A stretch of 64,000 bases of DNA from Marinifilum caeruleilacunae (lineage in GTDB: Bacteria; Bacteroidota; Bacteroidia; Bacteroidales; Marinifilaceae). A program made the translations under genes and the position numbers. Of the stretch, positions 26,659-34,841 are shown piece by piece. Location of the stretch: positions 1 through 64,000 of the forward strand of contig NZ_RZNH01000026.1 of the NCBI RefSeq assembly GCF_013141825.1. The letters are read 5' to 3'. The notes under the pieces are model-generated. The model was not told where the DNA came from. It did no database searches and worked only from the letters and a program-made list of their open reading frames with translations. The number at the start of each line of letters is the position of its first letter. The stretch's first letter is position 1.

Positions 26659-26710
26659 TTGCTGATTCGAAAAAATACTTACTTTTGTTATTTAAATCAG
26701 ATCTAAATAA
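26659..26710 (+). promoter_or_regulatory. Promoter and candidate operator of the znuACB operon
   Basis: TTG at 26659-26661 and TACTTTTG at 26680-26687 are 18 bases apart and match the Bacteroidota sigma-A promoter. Directly after the -7 box is a dyad, TTATTTA (26688-26694) and TAAATAA (26704-26710), with a 9-base centre. Its position over the transcription start suits a metal-responsive repressor such as a Fur/Zur or DtxR-family protein. The regulator's identity is inferred. Confidence 0.5.
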
Positions 26711-26728
26711 ATTAATCCTAATAGACAA

Positions 26729-27601
26729 ATGAAATTTGTTAACATTCTTATGGTTTCCGTATTGCTTTTCGGAATCTATTCTTGTCAGCCAAAAAAGGCG
26801 AAAAAAGTTGATAACCAGATTTCTGTAAGTATCCTGCCACAGAAATATTTTGTGGAGAGAATTGCCGGAAACGACTTTCAGATTAATATTTTGATTCCTC
26901 CAGGGGGAAGTCCAGCAACTTACGAACCTACACCTATGCAAATGGAACAGGTTGCCAAGTCGGTTGCATATTTTAAAATCGGACATATTCCATTTGAAAA
27001 TACCTGGATGAATAATATTATTGAAGCAGCAGGAGAGATTAAAGTATATAACCTTTCGAAAGGAATTGAGTTGGTTCGCGGACCAGAAGTACATCACGGC
27101 GACCATGTTCACGAAGGTGGAATCGATCCTCATACCTGGTCTTCGCCAAAAGCAGTTATTCAAATTGCTGAGAACCTTTTCCAGGGATTGGCAGAACTAA
27201 AGCCTGAAAAAAAGGAAGAGTACAAGAAAAACCTTGATCAATTCCTGGCTGAGCTAAAAATGGTGGATCAAAAATCAACGGAAGTGTTTGCCAATGCGGA
27301 ACACAAATCGTTCATGATTTTCCACCCTGCATTAACTTACCTGGCCCGTGATTATGGATTGAACCAAATTCCAATCGAATTGCATGGGAAAGAGCCTTCG
27401 CCAGCACACATGCAACACCTAATTGGCGAAGCCGAAAAACACGATATTAAGATTGTATTTATTCAAAAGCAATTTAATAAAGAAAATGCTGAGGCAATTG
27501 CCAAAGAAATAAAAGCTGAAGTGATTCAAATTGATCCGTTAAATGAGGATTGGATGGCTGAAATGAAGTCTATCATTAATCATTTAAAAGGAGACGCTTA
27601 A
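26729..27601 (+). CDS. znuA: Zinc ABC transporter, substrate-binding lipoprotein ZnuA
   Basis: This 290-aa cluster A-I metal-binding protein has a lipobox Cys near residue 19 (IYSCQP). The mature part has SVSILPQKYFVERIAG, then PPGGSPATYEPTPMQM, the His-rich loop VHHGDHVHEGG and the metal-site motif IDPHTWSSP. Later motifs are FHPALTYLARDYGL and IELHGKEPSPAHM. The histidines and order fit zinc (or manganese) uptake. It leads a three-gene operon with the ATPase 12 bases downstream. Confidence 0.93.
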   Translation: MKFVNILMVSVLLFGIYSCQPKKAKKVDNQISVSILPQKYFVERIAGNDFQINILIPPGGSPATYEPTPMQMEQVAKSVAYFKIGHIPFENTWMNNIIEAAGEIKVYNLSKGIELVRGPEVHHGDHVHEGGIDPHTWSSPKAVIQIAENLFQGLAELKPEKKEEYKKNLDQFLAELKMVDQKSTEVFANAEHKSFMIFHPALTYLARDYGLNQIPIELHGKEPSPAHMQHLIGEAEKHDIKIVFIQKQFNKENAEAIAKEIKAEVIQIDPLNEDWMAEMKSIINHLKGDA

Positions 27602-27613
27602 TTTAGATAAGAA

Positions 27614-28345
27614 ATGGACACACTTCTGGAACTGAAATCCATAAATGCTGCTTACGATGACAAATTGGTGTTGAAAGATGTCGATTTGAAAATTAATCGG
27701 AATGATTTTGTTGGAATTATTGGCCCAAATGGAGGTGGAAAAACTACCTTACTAAAGGTGATTCTCGGTATTTTGAAGCCCATAAGTGGAGAAATTAATA
27801 TCAATGGAACAAGCATTGGTTATTTGCCACAAATCAACAAGATCGATAGTAAGTTTCCTATTTCGGTTCGCGATGTAGTTTTATCAGGATTGATGGGGGT
27901 AAAGAAGCTTTTTGGAAGATACAGTCCCGAGAACAGAAAAAGTGCCAATAAATTAATGGAGCAGATGGGGATTCTTCATCTGAAAAACAAAAATATTGGA
28001 GAACTTTCGGGCGGCCAGTTGCAAAGGGTGTTTTTATGCAGAGCCATTATTTCTGATCCGCAATTATTGATTTTGGATGAGCCTGATACTTATGTAGACA
28101 GTAACTTTGAAGGTGAGCTATATGAAATTCTTGATCAGTTGAATGACCATATGGCCATTGTGGTTGTTTCGCACGATGTTGGAACCATTTGTTCGCATGT
28201 AAAAACCATTGCATGCGTAAACCAGACTTTGTGTTATCACGATTCCAATATCATTTCACAAGAACAACTGGCAGCATACAATTGTCCGATCGATTTAATT
28301 ACTCACGGAGAAGTTCCGCATCGCGTACTAAAGCATCATCATTAA
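27614..28345 (+). CDS. znuC: Zinc ABC transporter, ATP-binding protein ZnuC
   Basis: This 243-aa ABC ATPase has Walker A GPNGGGKTTLLKVILG (about residues 38-53), the Q-loop YLPQINKID, signature LSGGQLQRVFLCRAI, Walker B LLILDEPDTYVD and the switch His in VVVSHDVG. The family length is normal. It sits between the binding protein and the permease gene and energises metal uptake. The stop codon is one base before the permease start, so the two are translationally coupled. Confidence 0.94.
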   Translation: MDTLLELKSINAAYDDKLVLKDVDLKINRNDFVGIIGPNGGGKTTLLKVILGILKPISGEININGTSIGYLPQINKIDSKFPISVRDVVLSGLMGVKKLFGRYSPENRKSANKLMEQMGILHLKNKNIGELSGGQLQRVFLCRAIISDPQLLILDEPDTYVDSNFEGELYEILDQLNDHMAIVVVSHDVGTICSHVKTIACVNQTLCYHDSNIISQEQLAAYNCPIDLITHGEVPHRVLKHHH

Positions 28346-28346
28346 A

Positions 28347-29195
28347 ATGAACTCTATATTAGAATTGTTTCAATATCAATTTTTTAATAATGCTGTATTT
28401 GCAGCAATTATGGCCAGTATTACCTGTGGTATTATTGGTTCGTATGTTGTTGCACGACGAATTGTATTTATAAGTGGAGGAATTACTCATGCCTCGTTTG
28501 GAGGAATTGGCATTGCCTGGTATATGGGTTTGAACCCAATTCTTGGGGCTGCTCTGTTTGGAGTTTTATCGGCTTTGGGAATTGAATGGATATCGAAAAA
28601 AACAGATGTTCGACAAGATTCTGTAATTGGAATTTTATGGGCTTTGGGAATGGCATTGGGAATCATTTTTATTTACATGACCCCGGGATATGCACCAAAC
28701 CTAATGAGTTTCCTATTTGGAAATATACTTACTGTGGGTAGTCTCGATTTGTACCTTTTATTGGGTTTGTCTGTCCTTACCATTGTAATTTTTGCCCTCT
28801 TCCTAAAACCGATTTTATACGTTGCTTTCGATGAGGAATTTGCAAAAACACAGCGTATTCCCGTGCAATTTATCTCTTACTTGATGATTGCCCTGGTAGC
28901 ACTGGCCATTGTGTTAAATATACGAGTTGTAGGGATCATACTGGTAATTTCATTTCTTACCATTCCACAAACCATTGCCAACATGTTTACCAAAGACTTT
29001 AAAAAAATGATACTTGGAGCAATTGGATTTGGCCTGTTGGGGTCGTTTATCGGATTATTGGTATCGTATAAGATTAATGCCCCTTCGGGAGCAACCATTA
29101 TCTTCTCTTTTGTATTGCTTTTTGTGATTGCCAAATTGGTGCAATTGGCATTAATTGCCTTGCGAAGAAGAGAAGGAATAAAAGAAGTAAAATAG
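28347..29195 (+). CDS. znuB: Zinc ABC transporter, permease ZnuB
   Basis: This 282-aa ABC-3 family permease has seven or eight hydrophobic segments spread over its length. Family motifs include VVARRIVFISGGITHASFGGIG near residue 35, LGIEWISKKTDVRQDSVIGI, and RVVGIILVISFLTIPQTIA in the C-terminal half. It forms the inner-membrane channel of the znuACB uptake system, completing the operon. Confidence 0.93.
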   Translation: MNSILELFQYQFFNNAVFAAIMASITCGIIGSYVVARRIVFISGGITHASFGGIGIAWYMGLNPILGAALFGVLSALGIEWISKKTDVRQDSVIGILWALGMALGIIFIYMTPGYAPNLMSFLFGNILTVGSLDLYLLLGLSVLTIVIFALFLKPILYVAFDEEFAKTQRIPVQFISYLMIALVALAIVLNIRVVGIILVISFLTIPQTIANMFTKDFKKMILGAIGFGLLGSFIGLLVSYKINAPSGATIIFSFVLLFVIAKLVQLALIALRRREGIKEVK

Positions 29196-29290
29196 GGTAG
29201 AAGAAATTTTCTATCAATGAATTAATATATAAAGTATCTGTATTAAATTAGCAGAGCGAAATTTGTACTAACATAAACAACAAAATAAAA

Positions 29291-30685
29291 ATGAGTTACG
29301 ATTTAATAGTAGTAGGAAGTGGTCCTGGTGGATACGTAGCTGCCATTCGTGCTTCTCAATTGGGAATGAAAGTAGCAGTTGTAGAACGTGCTGAATTAGG
29401 TGGTATTTGTTTGAACTGGGGATGTATCCCTACAAAATCTTTGTTGAAATCGGCACAAGTTTTTGAATACATGAAGCATGCAGGCGATTATGGTTTGGCT
29501 GTTGATGGTGATGTAAAGGCTGATTTTGAAAAAGTTGTTGCTCGTAGTCGCGGTGTAGCTGAGAAGATGAGCGGTGGTATTCAGTATCTTTTCAAAAAGA
29601 ATAAAATTGAAGTTCTAAATGGTTTTGGTAAGCTTGTTGGCAACAAACAAGTTGAAGTTTCGGCTGAAGATGGTACCAAAACTACTTATGAAGCAAAGCA
29701 TATTATTTTGGCAACAGGAGCTCGTTCTCGCGAATTGCCAAATCTTCCACAAGATGGGAAAAGAATTATCGGTTACAGAAAGGCATTAACTCTTGAGAAA
29801 TTGCCTAAATCGATGATTGTAGTTGGATCTGGTGCTATTGGATCGGAGTTTGCTTATTTCTATTCAACCATGGGAACAAAGGTAACATTGGTAGAGTTTA
29901 TGCCAACTATCCTTCCTGTTGAAGATGAGGAAGTTTCGAAACAAATGGGACGTTCATTCAAAAAGAACAAAATTAAGGTGATGACTCACTCAACAGTTGA
30001 ATCGGTTGAAGGAGAAGAAGGAAACCTTAAGGTAAATATCAAGAACAAAAAAGGAGAAATGGAAGTTCACGAATGTGAAGTTGTTCTTTCTGCTGTAGGT
30101 ATTAGTCCAAATACCGAAGGCATTGGTCTTGAAGAAGTAGGTGTAGCCACTGAAAACGGTCGTGTAATTGTTGATGATTACTACCAAACAAATGTAGAAG
30201 GTGTTTACGCAATTGGTGATATCGTAAAAGGTCCTGCATTAGCGCACGTTGCTTCGGCTGAAGGAATTTGCTGTGTTGAGAAAATTGCAGGCATGAAAGT
30301 AGAGCCAATCGATTATTCTACAATTCCGGGTTGTACTTATACAGTTCCTGAAGTAGCATCAATGGGTATGACAGAGAAAGCAGCCAAGGAAGCTGGTCAC
30401 GAAGTGAAGATTGGTAAATTCCCATTCTCGGCATCGGGCAAAGCAAGTGCAGCTGGTGCAAACGAAGGTTTTGTGAAATTAATTTTTGATGCAAAATATG
30501 GTGAGTTACTAGGTGCTCATATGATTGGTGCCAATGTAACAGAAATGATTGCTGAATTGATCGTAGCTCGTAAATTGGAAACTACAGGTCACGAATTGAT
30601 TAAGGCAATTCATCCACATCCTACCATGTCTGAGGCAGTAATGGAAGCTGCAGCAGCTGCATACGATGAGGTGATTCATATTTAA
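29291..30685 (+). CDS. lpdA: Dihydrolipoyl dehydrogenase
   Basis: This 464-aa flavoprotein reoxidises dihydrolipoamide in 2-oxo acid dehydrogenase or glycine-cleavage complexes. The N-terminal FAD motif is VVGSGPGGYVAAIRASQLG, the redox disulfide is GGICLNWGCIPTKSLL, the NAD motif is VVGSGAIGSEFAYFYSTMG, the second FAD motif is VYAIGDIVKGPALAHVA, and the C-terminal catalytic His-Glu is in AIHPHPTMSEA. The E2 and E1 components are not next to it, so which complex it serves is open. Confidence 0.96.
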   Translation: MSYDLIVVGSGPGGYVAAIRASQLGMKVAVVERAELGGICLNWGCIPTKSLLKSAQVFEYMKHAGDYGLAVDGDVKADFEKVVARSRGVAEKMSGGIQYLFKKNKIEVLNGFGKLVGNKQVEVSAEDGTKTTYEAKHIILATGARSRELPNLPQDGKRIIGYRKALTLEKLPKSMIVVGSGAIGSEFAYFYSTMGTKVTLVEFMPTILPVEDEEVSKQMGRSFKKNKIKVMTHSTVESVEGEEGNLKVNIKNKKGEMEVHECEVVLSAVGISPNTEGIGLEEVGVATENGRVIVDDYYQTNVEGVYAIGDIVKGPALAHVASAEGICCVEKIAGMKVEPIDYSTIPGCTYTVPEVASMGMTEKAAKEAGHEVKIGKFPFSASGKASAAGANEGFVKLIFDAKYGELLGAHMIGANVTEMIAELIVARKLETTGHELIKAIHPHPTMSEAVMEAAAAAYDEVIHI

Positions 30686-30719
30686 ACGAATAGAATTCCC
30701 GAAAAAGGGGAAACAGATA

Positions 30720-30748
30720 TAACCCGGGGCATTGCCTCGGGTTTTTTA
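30720..30748 (+). terminator. Intrinsic terminator after lpdA
   Basis: AACCCGGGGCATTGCCTCGGGTT forms a hairpin with one G-T pair, followed by a T-run. Confidence 0.9.
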
Positions 30749-30794
30749 TTGGGAAAAATTGAACTTTAATTGACTAAGCTGCTATAGAACGTTC

Positions 30795-30822
30795 TTGTTT
30801 CCTATTTTAATTTATAAGTTTG
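30795..30822 (+). promoter_or_regulatory. Bacteroidota promoter for the PepC-like gene
   Basis: TTG (30795-30797), a 17-base spacer, then TAAGTTTG (30815-30822) match the -33/-7 consensus. Its place supports the ATG at 30862 as the real start. Confidence 0.65.
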
Positions 30823-30861
30823 TGTGGACAATTTAACAACCTACTAAAACAAACAGTACAT

Positions 30862-32250
30862 ATGAGAAAGTTACTATTGGTTCCTGCAATGCTATTGGCT
30901 TTAACGGGAATTTCAAATGCACAGAATTCGGGATCGGTTGATGCAAAAACATTAAACGAAATTCGTTCGAGTTTTAAGATGGATGCATCGACTCAAGCCA
31001 TCCAAAATGCGATTACAAATACCGAAAGTATTAGAGAGTTATCTTTAAACCGATCAAAAATTGGTACTACTGATCACTACTTTAAATACAGAGTAGATGT
31101 AAAAGGAATTACCGACCAGGAAAGCTCTGGAAGATGTTGGATGTTTACTTCGATGAACACCATTCGTCCGAATGCGATGAAGAAATTCAATTTGAATGCC
31201 TTCGATTTTTCGCACAATTACAACTATTTCTGGGATATGTTCGAAAAATCGAACTTGTTCCTTGAAAATATTATTGCAACTGGTAAGCGCGATATGGATG
31301 ACCGCGAGGTGGTGACCTATTTTAAATCGCCAGTTGGTGATGGTGGAGTTTGGAATTCATTCTACAACGTAGCTAAGAAATATGGTGTGGTTCCAGCTGA
31401 TGTAATGCCTGAAACAAAAGTGAGTAACAAAACCCGCGAAATTGGAAGATTGCTAAACGAAAAGCTAAGAGGTGAAGGATATAAACTTCGTTTATTGGTA
31501 GCGGAAAAAGCATCAGTAAAAAAGATTGAAGAAGCCAAAGTGGAGGCTTTAAAATCTGTATACAGAATGTTGGCTTTGAGTTTGGGTGAGCCTCCAGTCG
31601 AATTTGAGTGGAGATTCAAAGATTCTGAAGGAAAAATCAGCGAAAGCAAAACATATACACCACAAGAGTTTTTAGAAGTAGTTGTTCCTGGTTATGCCGA
31701 GATCGAAATGGTAATGATCATGAACGATCCTACCCGCGAATACTACAAAGTATACGAAATTGAGAACTACAGAAACGTTTCGGAAGGTATCAACTGGACA
31801 TACTTGAACTTACCAAACAAGGAGATTAAGCAGTTTGCATTGGCCTCTATTAAAAATAATGAAGCAATGTACGCATCATGTGATGTAGGTAAGCAGCACA
31901 ACCGCAAAACAGGTGTTATGGATGTAAATACCTACGATTATGCTTCTTTATTTGGAGTTGAATTTGACATGGATAAGAAAGCAAGAATTTTAACTCGCCA
32001 GTCGGGTTCGTCGCACGCAATGGCTTTGGTAGGTGTTGATGTTGATGAGAATGAAACGCCTGTAAAATGGGAATTTGAAAACTCATGGGGAGCAAGCTCA
32101 GGTCACAATGGGTATATTACTTTTACCGATGAGTGGTTCGATGCATACATGTTCCGTGTGGTGATCAACAAAAAATACCTGAACGCGAAGGCTAAAAAAG
32201 CTTCAGAATCGAAACCAATTGAGTTGCCAGTTTGGGATTATATGTTCTAA
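30862..32250 (+). CDS. Exported C1B (PepC/bleomycin hydrolase-like) peptidase
   Basis: This protein of about 462 aa starts at ATG 30862; a more upstream start would overlap the promoter. It has a signal peptide (cleavage near ISNAQ). The papain-fold catalytic residues are visible: Gln and Cys in QESSGRCWMFTS, His in SSHAMALVGVD and Asn in WEFENSWG. This order and the C-terminal region (end LPVWDYMF) match the C1B aminopeptidase C/bleomycin hydrolase family. Family members are often cytoplasmic, but the signal peptide indicates periplasmic or outer location here. Confidence 0.92.
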   Translation: MRKLLLVPAMLLALTGISNAQNSGSVDAKTLNEIRSSFKMDASTQAIQNAITNTESIRELSLNRSKIGTTDHYFKYRVDVKGITDQESSGRCWMFTSMNTIRPNAMKKFNLNAFDFSHNYNYFWDMFEKSNLFLENIIATGKRDMDDREVVTYFKSPVGDGGVWNSFYNVAKKYGVVPADVMPETKVSNKTREIGRLLNEKLRGEGYKLRLLVAEKASVKKIEEAKVEALKSVYRMLALSLGEPPVEFEWRFKDSEGKISESKTYTPQEFLEVVVPGYAEIEMVMIMNDPTREYYKVYEIENYRNVSEGINWTYLNLPNKEIKQFALASIKNNEAMYASCDVGKQHNRKTGVMDVNTYDYASLFGVEFDMDKKARILTRQSGSSHAMALVGVDVDENETPVKWEFENSWGASSGHNGYITFTDEWFDAYMFRVVINKKYLNAKAKKASESKPIELPVWDYMF

Positions 32251-32270
32251 ACAATTCTGAAAAATATACA

Positions 32271-32308
32271 AAAGGATGTTTTCTAACTGAAGACATCCTT
32301 TTTTTTTG
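32271..32308 (+). terminator. Intrinsic terminator
   Basis: AAAGGATGT and ACATCCTTT pair around a 13-base loop, followed by a long T-run. Confidence 0.88.
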
Positions 32309-32343
32309 CTCTGAAAAGTATTCATGTATCCATAGGCATTATT

Positions 32344-32802
32344 TTAATGAATTAAGTTGAGATGTAGCAATTGAGCCAATTTTTGAGCTTCAAGCTTTGC
32401 TTCTACCAAATCTTTGCATTTTTTAAAAGGAATTCTCCTTTTCGGATGATTCCTGAATAAGACCACAAAACAATTTTCGGGTTTGAATTGATATGCTTTG
32501 GAATCTTTCGCGAAAGACCATCTTTTAATAATAGGAGAAACTCCTCCAATTCCATCGATATTTGACAGGTATTTCCATTTTCCAATATTGATGAACCCGA
32601 AATAAGCGTAATACAGTTTATACCTGTTGCGAACAGTATCGATTTTAACGGCAGAATACGAAAATGCCATAAAGGAACCGATGAGGATGAAGGCTGCGGA
32701 CACACCCGAATTGGTGAACAGGAATCCAAGAACTATAAATAGCCAGCCTAGAACCGATCCTGCCTGTCCGAATAATTTGTCGAGTTTGTTGTGCATCATC
32801 AT
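32344..32802 (-). CDS. Two-helix membrane protein of unknown function
   Basis: This protein of about 150 aa can start at any of three consecutive ATGs. Residues about 16-50 form two hydrophobic segments (SVLGWLFIVLGFLF and SAAFILIGSFMAF). The remainder is a soluble, basic domain resembling membrane-linked PH-like domains (YKLYYAYFGFINIGKWKYL ... FVVLFRNHPKRRIPFKKC). I do not recognise a named family. It lies downstream of, and in the same direction as, the exported hypothetical protein, but a terminator between them suggests separate transcripts. Confidence 0.65.
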   Translation of the reverse strand: MMMHNKLDKLFGQAGSVLGWLFIVLGFLFTNSGVSAAFILIGSFMAFSYSAVKIDTVRNRYKLYYAYFGFINIGKWKYLSNIDGIGGVSPIIKRWSFAKDSKAYQFKPENCFVVLFRNHPKRRIPFKKCKDLVEAKLEAQKLAQLLHLNLIH

Positions 32803-32880
32803 ACAGGTTTTAGTGAAACAATGTATTTGTTTATAAACCGACTTGATGATATTTGTACCCTACCAGACAGAGTTTGGTGC

Positions 32881-32910
32881 AAAGAAAAGCCCCGAACAAT
32901 GTTCGAGGCC
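32881..32910 (-). terminator. Intrinsic terminator (minus strand)
   Basis: GCCTCGAACATTGTTCGGGGC (read on the minus strand) forms a hairpin and is followed by TTTTCTTT. Confidence 0.85.
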
Positions 32911-32934
32911 AATTTATCTGTTAATCAGATTTTA

Positions 32935-33390
32935 TTACTTCAGTCTCTTGAATACGTAACGAGTAATAAAGATTCCTTTACCATCACCTTTACCGCTATC
33001 ACTTTCAACACCACTGGTTACGAAAGCCAATTCATAACCTTGCTCTACCAAATGGTTAATTTTAGATGAAATTAATGCATCGTTAGAAGCAATATTCTGG
33101 AAGTTGATACCTGCAATACTGTAGAAGTTTAATAGCTTGGTTTCTGCAAATAAACTTACTTTTGCATCACTTCTTTTAACATCTTTTTGCTTGCTTTTTT
33201 TACCGTCAGTTCTTTCTGTGGTAAATTCATTTGCATCAATAGGCGATTTTTCTTCAACAATTCTCGAACGACCAATTCCCATAGGAACGATAGACTCAAC
33301 TGTTGTGATTACTTTGTACTCTACTGATTGTGCATTTGCATCAATAAAAAGACCGATTGCAATGATGAAAAGTAAAACTAATTTTTTCAT
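32935..33390 (-). CDS. Small exported protein of unknown function
   Basis: This 151-aa protein has a clear signal peptide (MKKLVLLFIIAIGLF, cleavage near DANAQ). The mature part is rich in charged residues in the middle (TERTDGKKSKQKDVKRSDAK) and ends with a region rich in aromatic and basic residues (GIFITRYVFKRLK). There is no lipobox or membrane helix after the signal. No family is recognised. It is a single-gene transcript ending at a clear terminator. Confidence 0.75.
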   Translation of the reverse strand: MKKLVLLFIIAIGLFIDANAQSVEYKVITTVESIVPMGIGRSRIVEEKSPIDANEFTTERTDGKKSKQKDVKRSDAKVSLFAETKLLNFYSIAGINFQNIASNDALISSKINHLVEQGYELAFVTSGVESDSGKGDGKGIFITRYVFKRLK

Positions 33391-33661
33391 GATGTTAATT
33401 TAATTTACTGGTTTATAATTATTAGTAGGTTTTTTAGAGCCACTAAACTATAAAAATGTTTCGAGACTCATGTTAATTAAACAAAATTTTTATCGTGCTA
33501 AACGATTTGTTTGACGAATTCTCATTATTCAATAATGATGCCATAAATGCATTCTGCACTATTATAAGTAAAACTTATAGCTATATTAAACATTCTTATC
33601 TTAGGTTATCGATATTTGTATCAACGAAAAATGATAAATCAAACCATAAAAAATAAGAATC

Positions 33662-34141
33662 ATGAAAAATGTAAAAGAAAATCAAGCAACAGTTGAGCTA
33701 ACAGCAAATGAAAGAGAAGTTGAACAATTACAAATTCTTTTGGCTAATTACCAGTTGTACTATCAGAACTTAAGAAATTTTCACTGGAATGTAAGAGGAA
33801 GAGCTTTTTTTGAATTGCATGCAAAATTCGAAGAGTTGTATAACGATGCAAACGAGAAGGTAGATGAGTTGGCAGAAAGAATTCTAACGCTTGATGGACA
33901 TCCATTGGGTAATTTTTCTGATTATGTGGCCATTTCCACAATTCAGGAGGCCAATTCGAATACCAGCGGGGAAGAAATGGTACAGCAGGTTGTTGATGCC
34001 CACGAAATCTTAATCGAGAAAGTAAGAAATGTAATTGCCGAGGCTAACGAGAATGATGATGAGGGGACACTTGATATTTTGCCAGCCTACATTTCATACC
34101 TGGAAAAAATAAACTGGATGTTAAAAGCTTACTTGAAGTAA
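33662..34141 (+). CDS. dps: Dps-family ferritin-like DNA-protection protein
   Basis: This 159-aa protein has the ferroxidase-site pattern of Dps: NLRNFHWNVRGRAFFELHAKFEELYNDANEKVDELAERI, with His and Asp/Glu ligands across the subunit interface, and LDGHPLG. Dps forms 12-mers that oxidise and store iron and shield DNA in stress. Length and helix pattern are normal. It is a single transcription unit with a 270-base upstream gap and a strong terminator after it. Confidence 0.95.
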   Translation: MKNVKENQATVELTANEREVEQLQILLANYQLYYQNLRNFHWNVRGRAFFELHAKFEELYNDANEKVDELAERILTLDGHPLGNFSDYVAISTIQEANSNTSGEEMVQQVVDAHEILIEKVRNVIAEANENDDEGTLDILPAYISYLEKINWMLKAYLK

Positions 34142-34160
34142 TTGAATGTAAGGGAATGAA

Positions 34161-34187
34161 AAAAGCCTCCAAATTTTGGAGGCTTTT
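34161..34187. terminator. Bidirectional terminator
   Basis: AAAAGCCTCCAAA and TTTGGAGGCTTTT form a perfect hairpin between convergent genes (dps on plus, DEAD-like gene on minus). Confidence 0.92.
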
Positions 34188-34191
34188 GTTT

Positions 34192-34809
34192 TTATTCATT
34201 TTCAATGTCTAACACCAGTGGGAAATTCATGTTCTCGTCGATATACTTATCCATTTGAACCGTGAATCTTTCGCAGAATACAATTCTTTGCGATTTGGGA
34301 ATGTAGGGAGCCAGGCGGTTGATTTCCGATAAAATCTGATCTCTCATAATTAATTCGCCATCGTCGATAATGAACATTTTTAAATTGTTCAAATTGATTC
34401 CACTAAATGAATACAGCTCATTTATTTTTTTAGCAGTTGCAATTACCACATCTGAGCCGGCATAGATTTTATCTCTCAAATCATGCAGGTTACCGGCATC
34501 TCCTTCACAGAACACTCTAAGATCTGTATGTTGTCCAAGCTCCAGGAAAAGTTCTTTCATTTCGATAGATTTTTCTCTGCTCGAAACAATAATCAAGGCT
34601 CTTGGTACGTCTTCAAATTCACTTTTAAGTTGCTGAATTACACTTATTACAATGGTAGATGACCTACCACTTTTCTCGTCAGCACGAATCATTAAATCAA
34701 CACCACTTTTAATTTTTGAAATACTCTGCTTTTGTACTTTGGTAGGCGTTTCAAAACCATATCCCTCCAAGGCCTCTAATAAATGCTGATCTAATTTTTT
34801 TAAGAACAT
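34192..34809 (-). CDS. Degenerate DEAD-box helicase N-domain protein
   Basis: About 205 aa from ATG 34809 (an ATG at 34839 is also possible). It looks like only the first RecA-like domain of a DEAD-box RNA helicase: a Q-motif-like GFETPTKVQKQSI near residue 20, a DLMIRADEKSGRSSTIV segment in place of Walker A, and MFIIDDGELI in place of the DEAD box. The P-loop Gly-Lys-Thr/Ser, the DEAD acidic residues and the SAT motif are missing and the second RecA domain is absent. It is probably catalytically dead, perhaps an RNA-binding or regulatory relic. It directly follows the vWA gene. Confidence 0.8.
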   Translation of the reverse strand: MFLKKLDQHLLEALEGYGFETPTKVQKQSISKIKSGVDLMIRADEKSGRSSTIVISVIQQLKSEFEDVPRALIIVSSREKSIEMKELFLELGQHTDLRVFCEGDAGNLHDLRDKIYAGSDVVIATAKKINELYSFSGINLNNLKMFIIDDGELIMRDQILSEINRLAPYIPKSQRIVFCERFTVQMDKYIDENMNFPLVLDIENE

Positions 34810-34841
34810 CTCTTTCTGCTTTTTTGTTTGATGTGGCAAAT

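Noticed and set aside
26627..27163. Minus-strand frame of 178 codons opposite znuA
   Set aside because: It overlaps a well-supported gene and its promoter and has no recognisable features.
32791..33069. Plus-strand frame of 92 codons between and over two minus-strand genes
   Set aside because: It spans a terminator and antisense regions; no coding signals.
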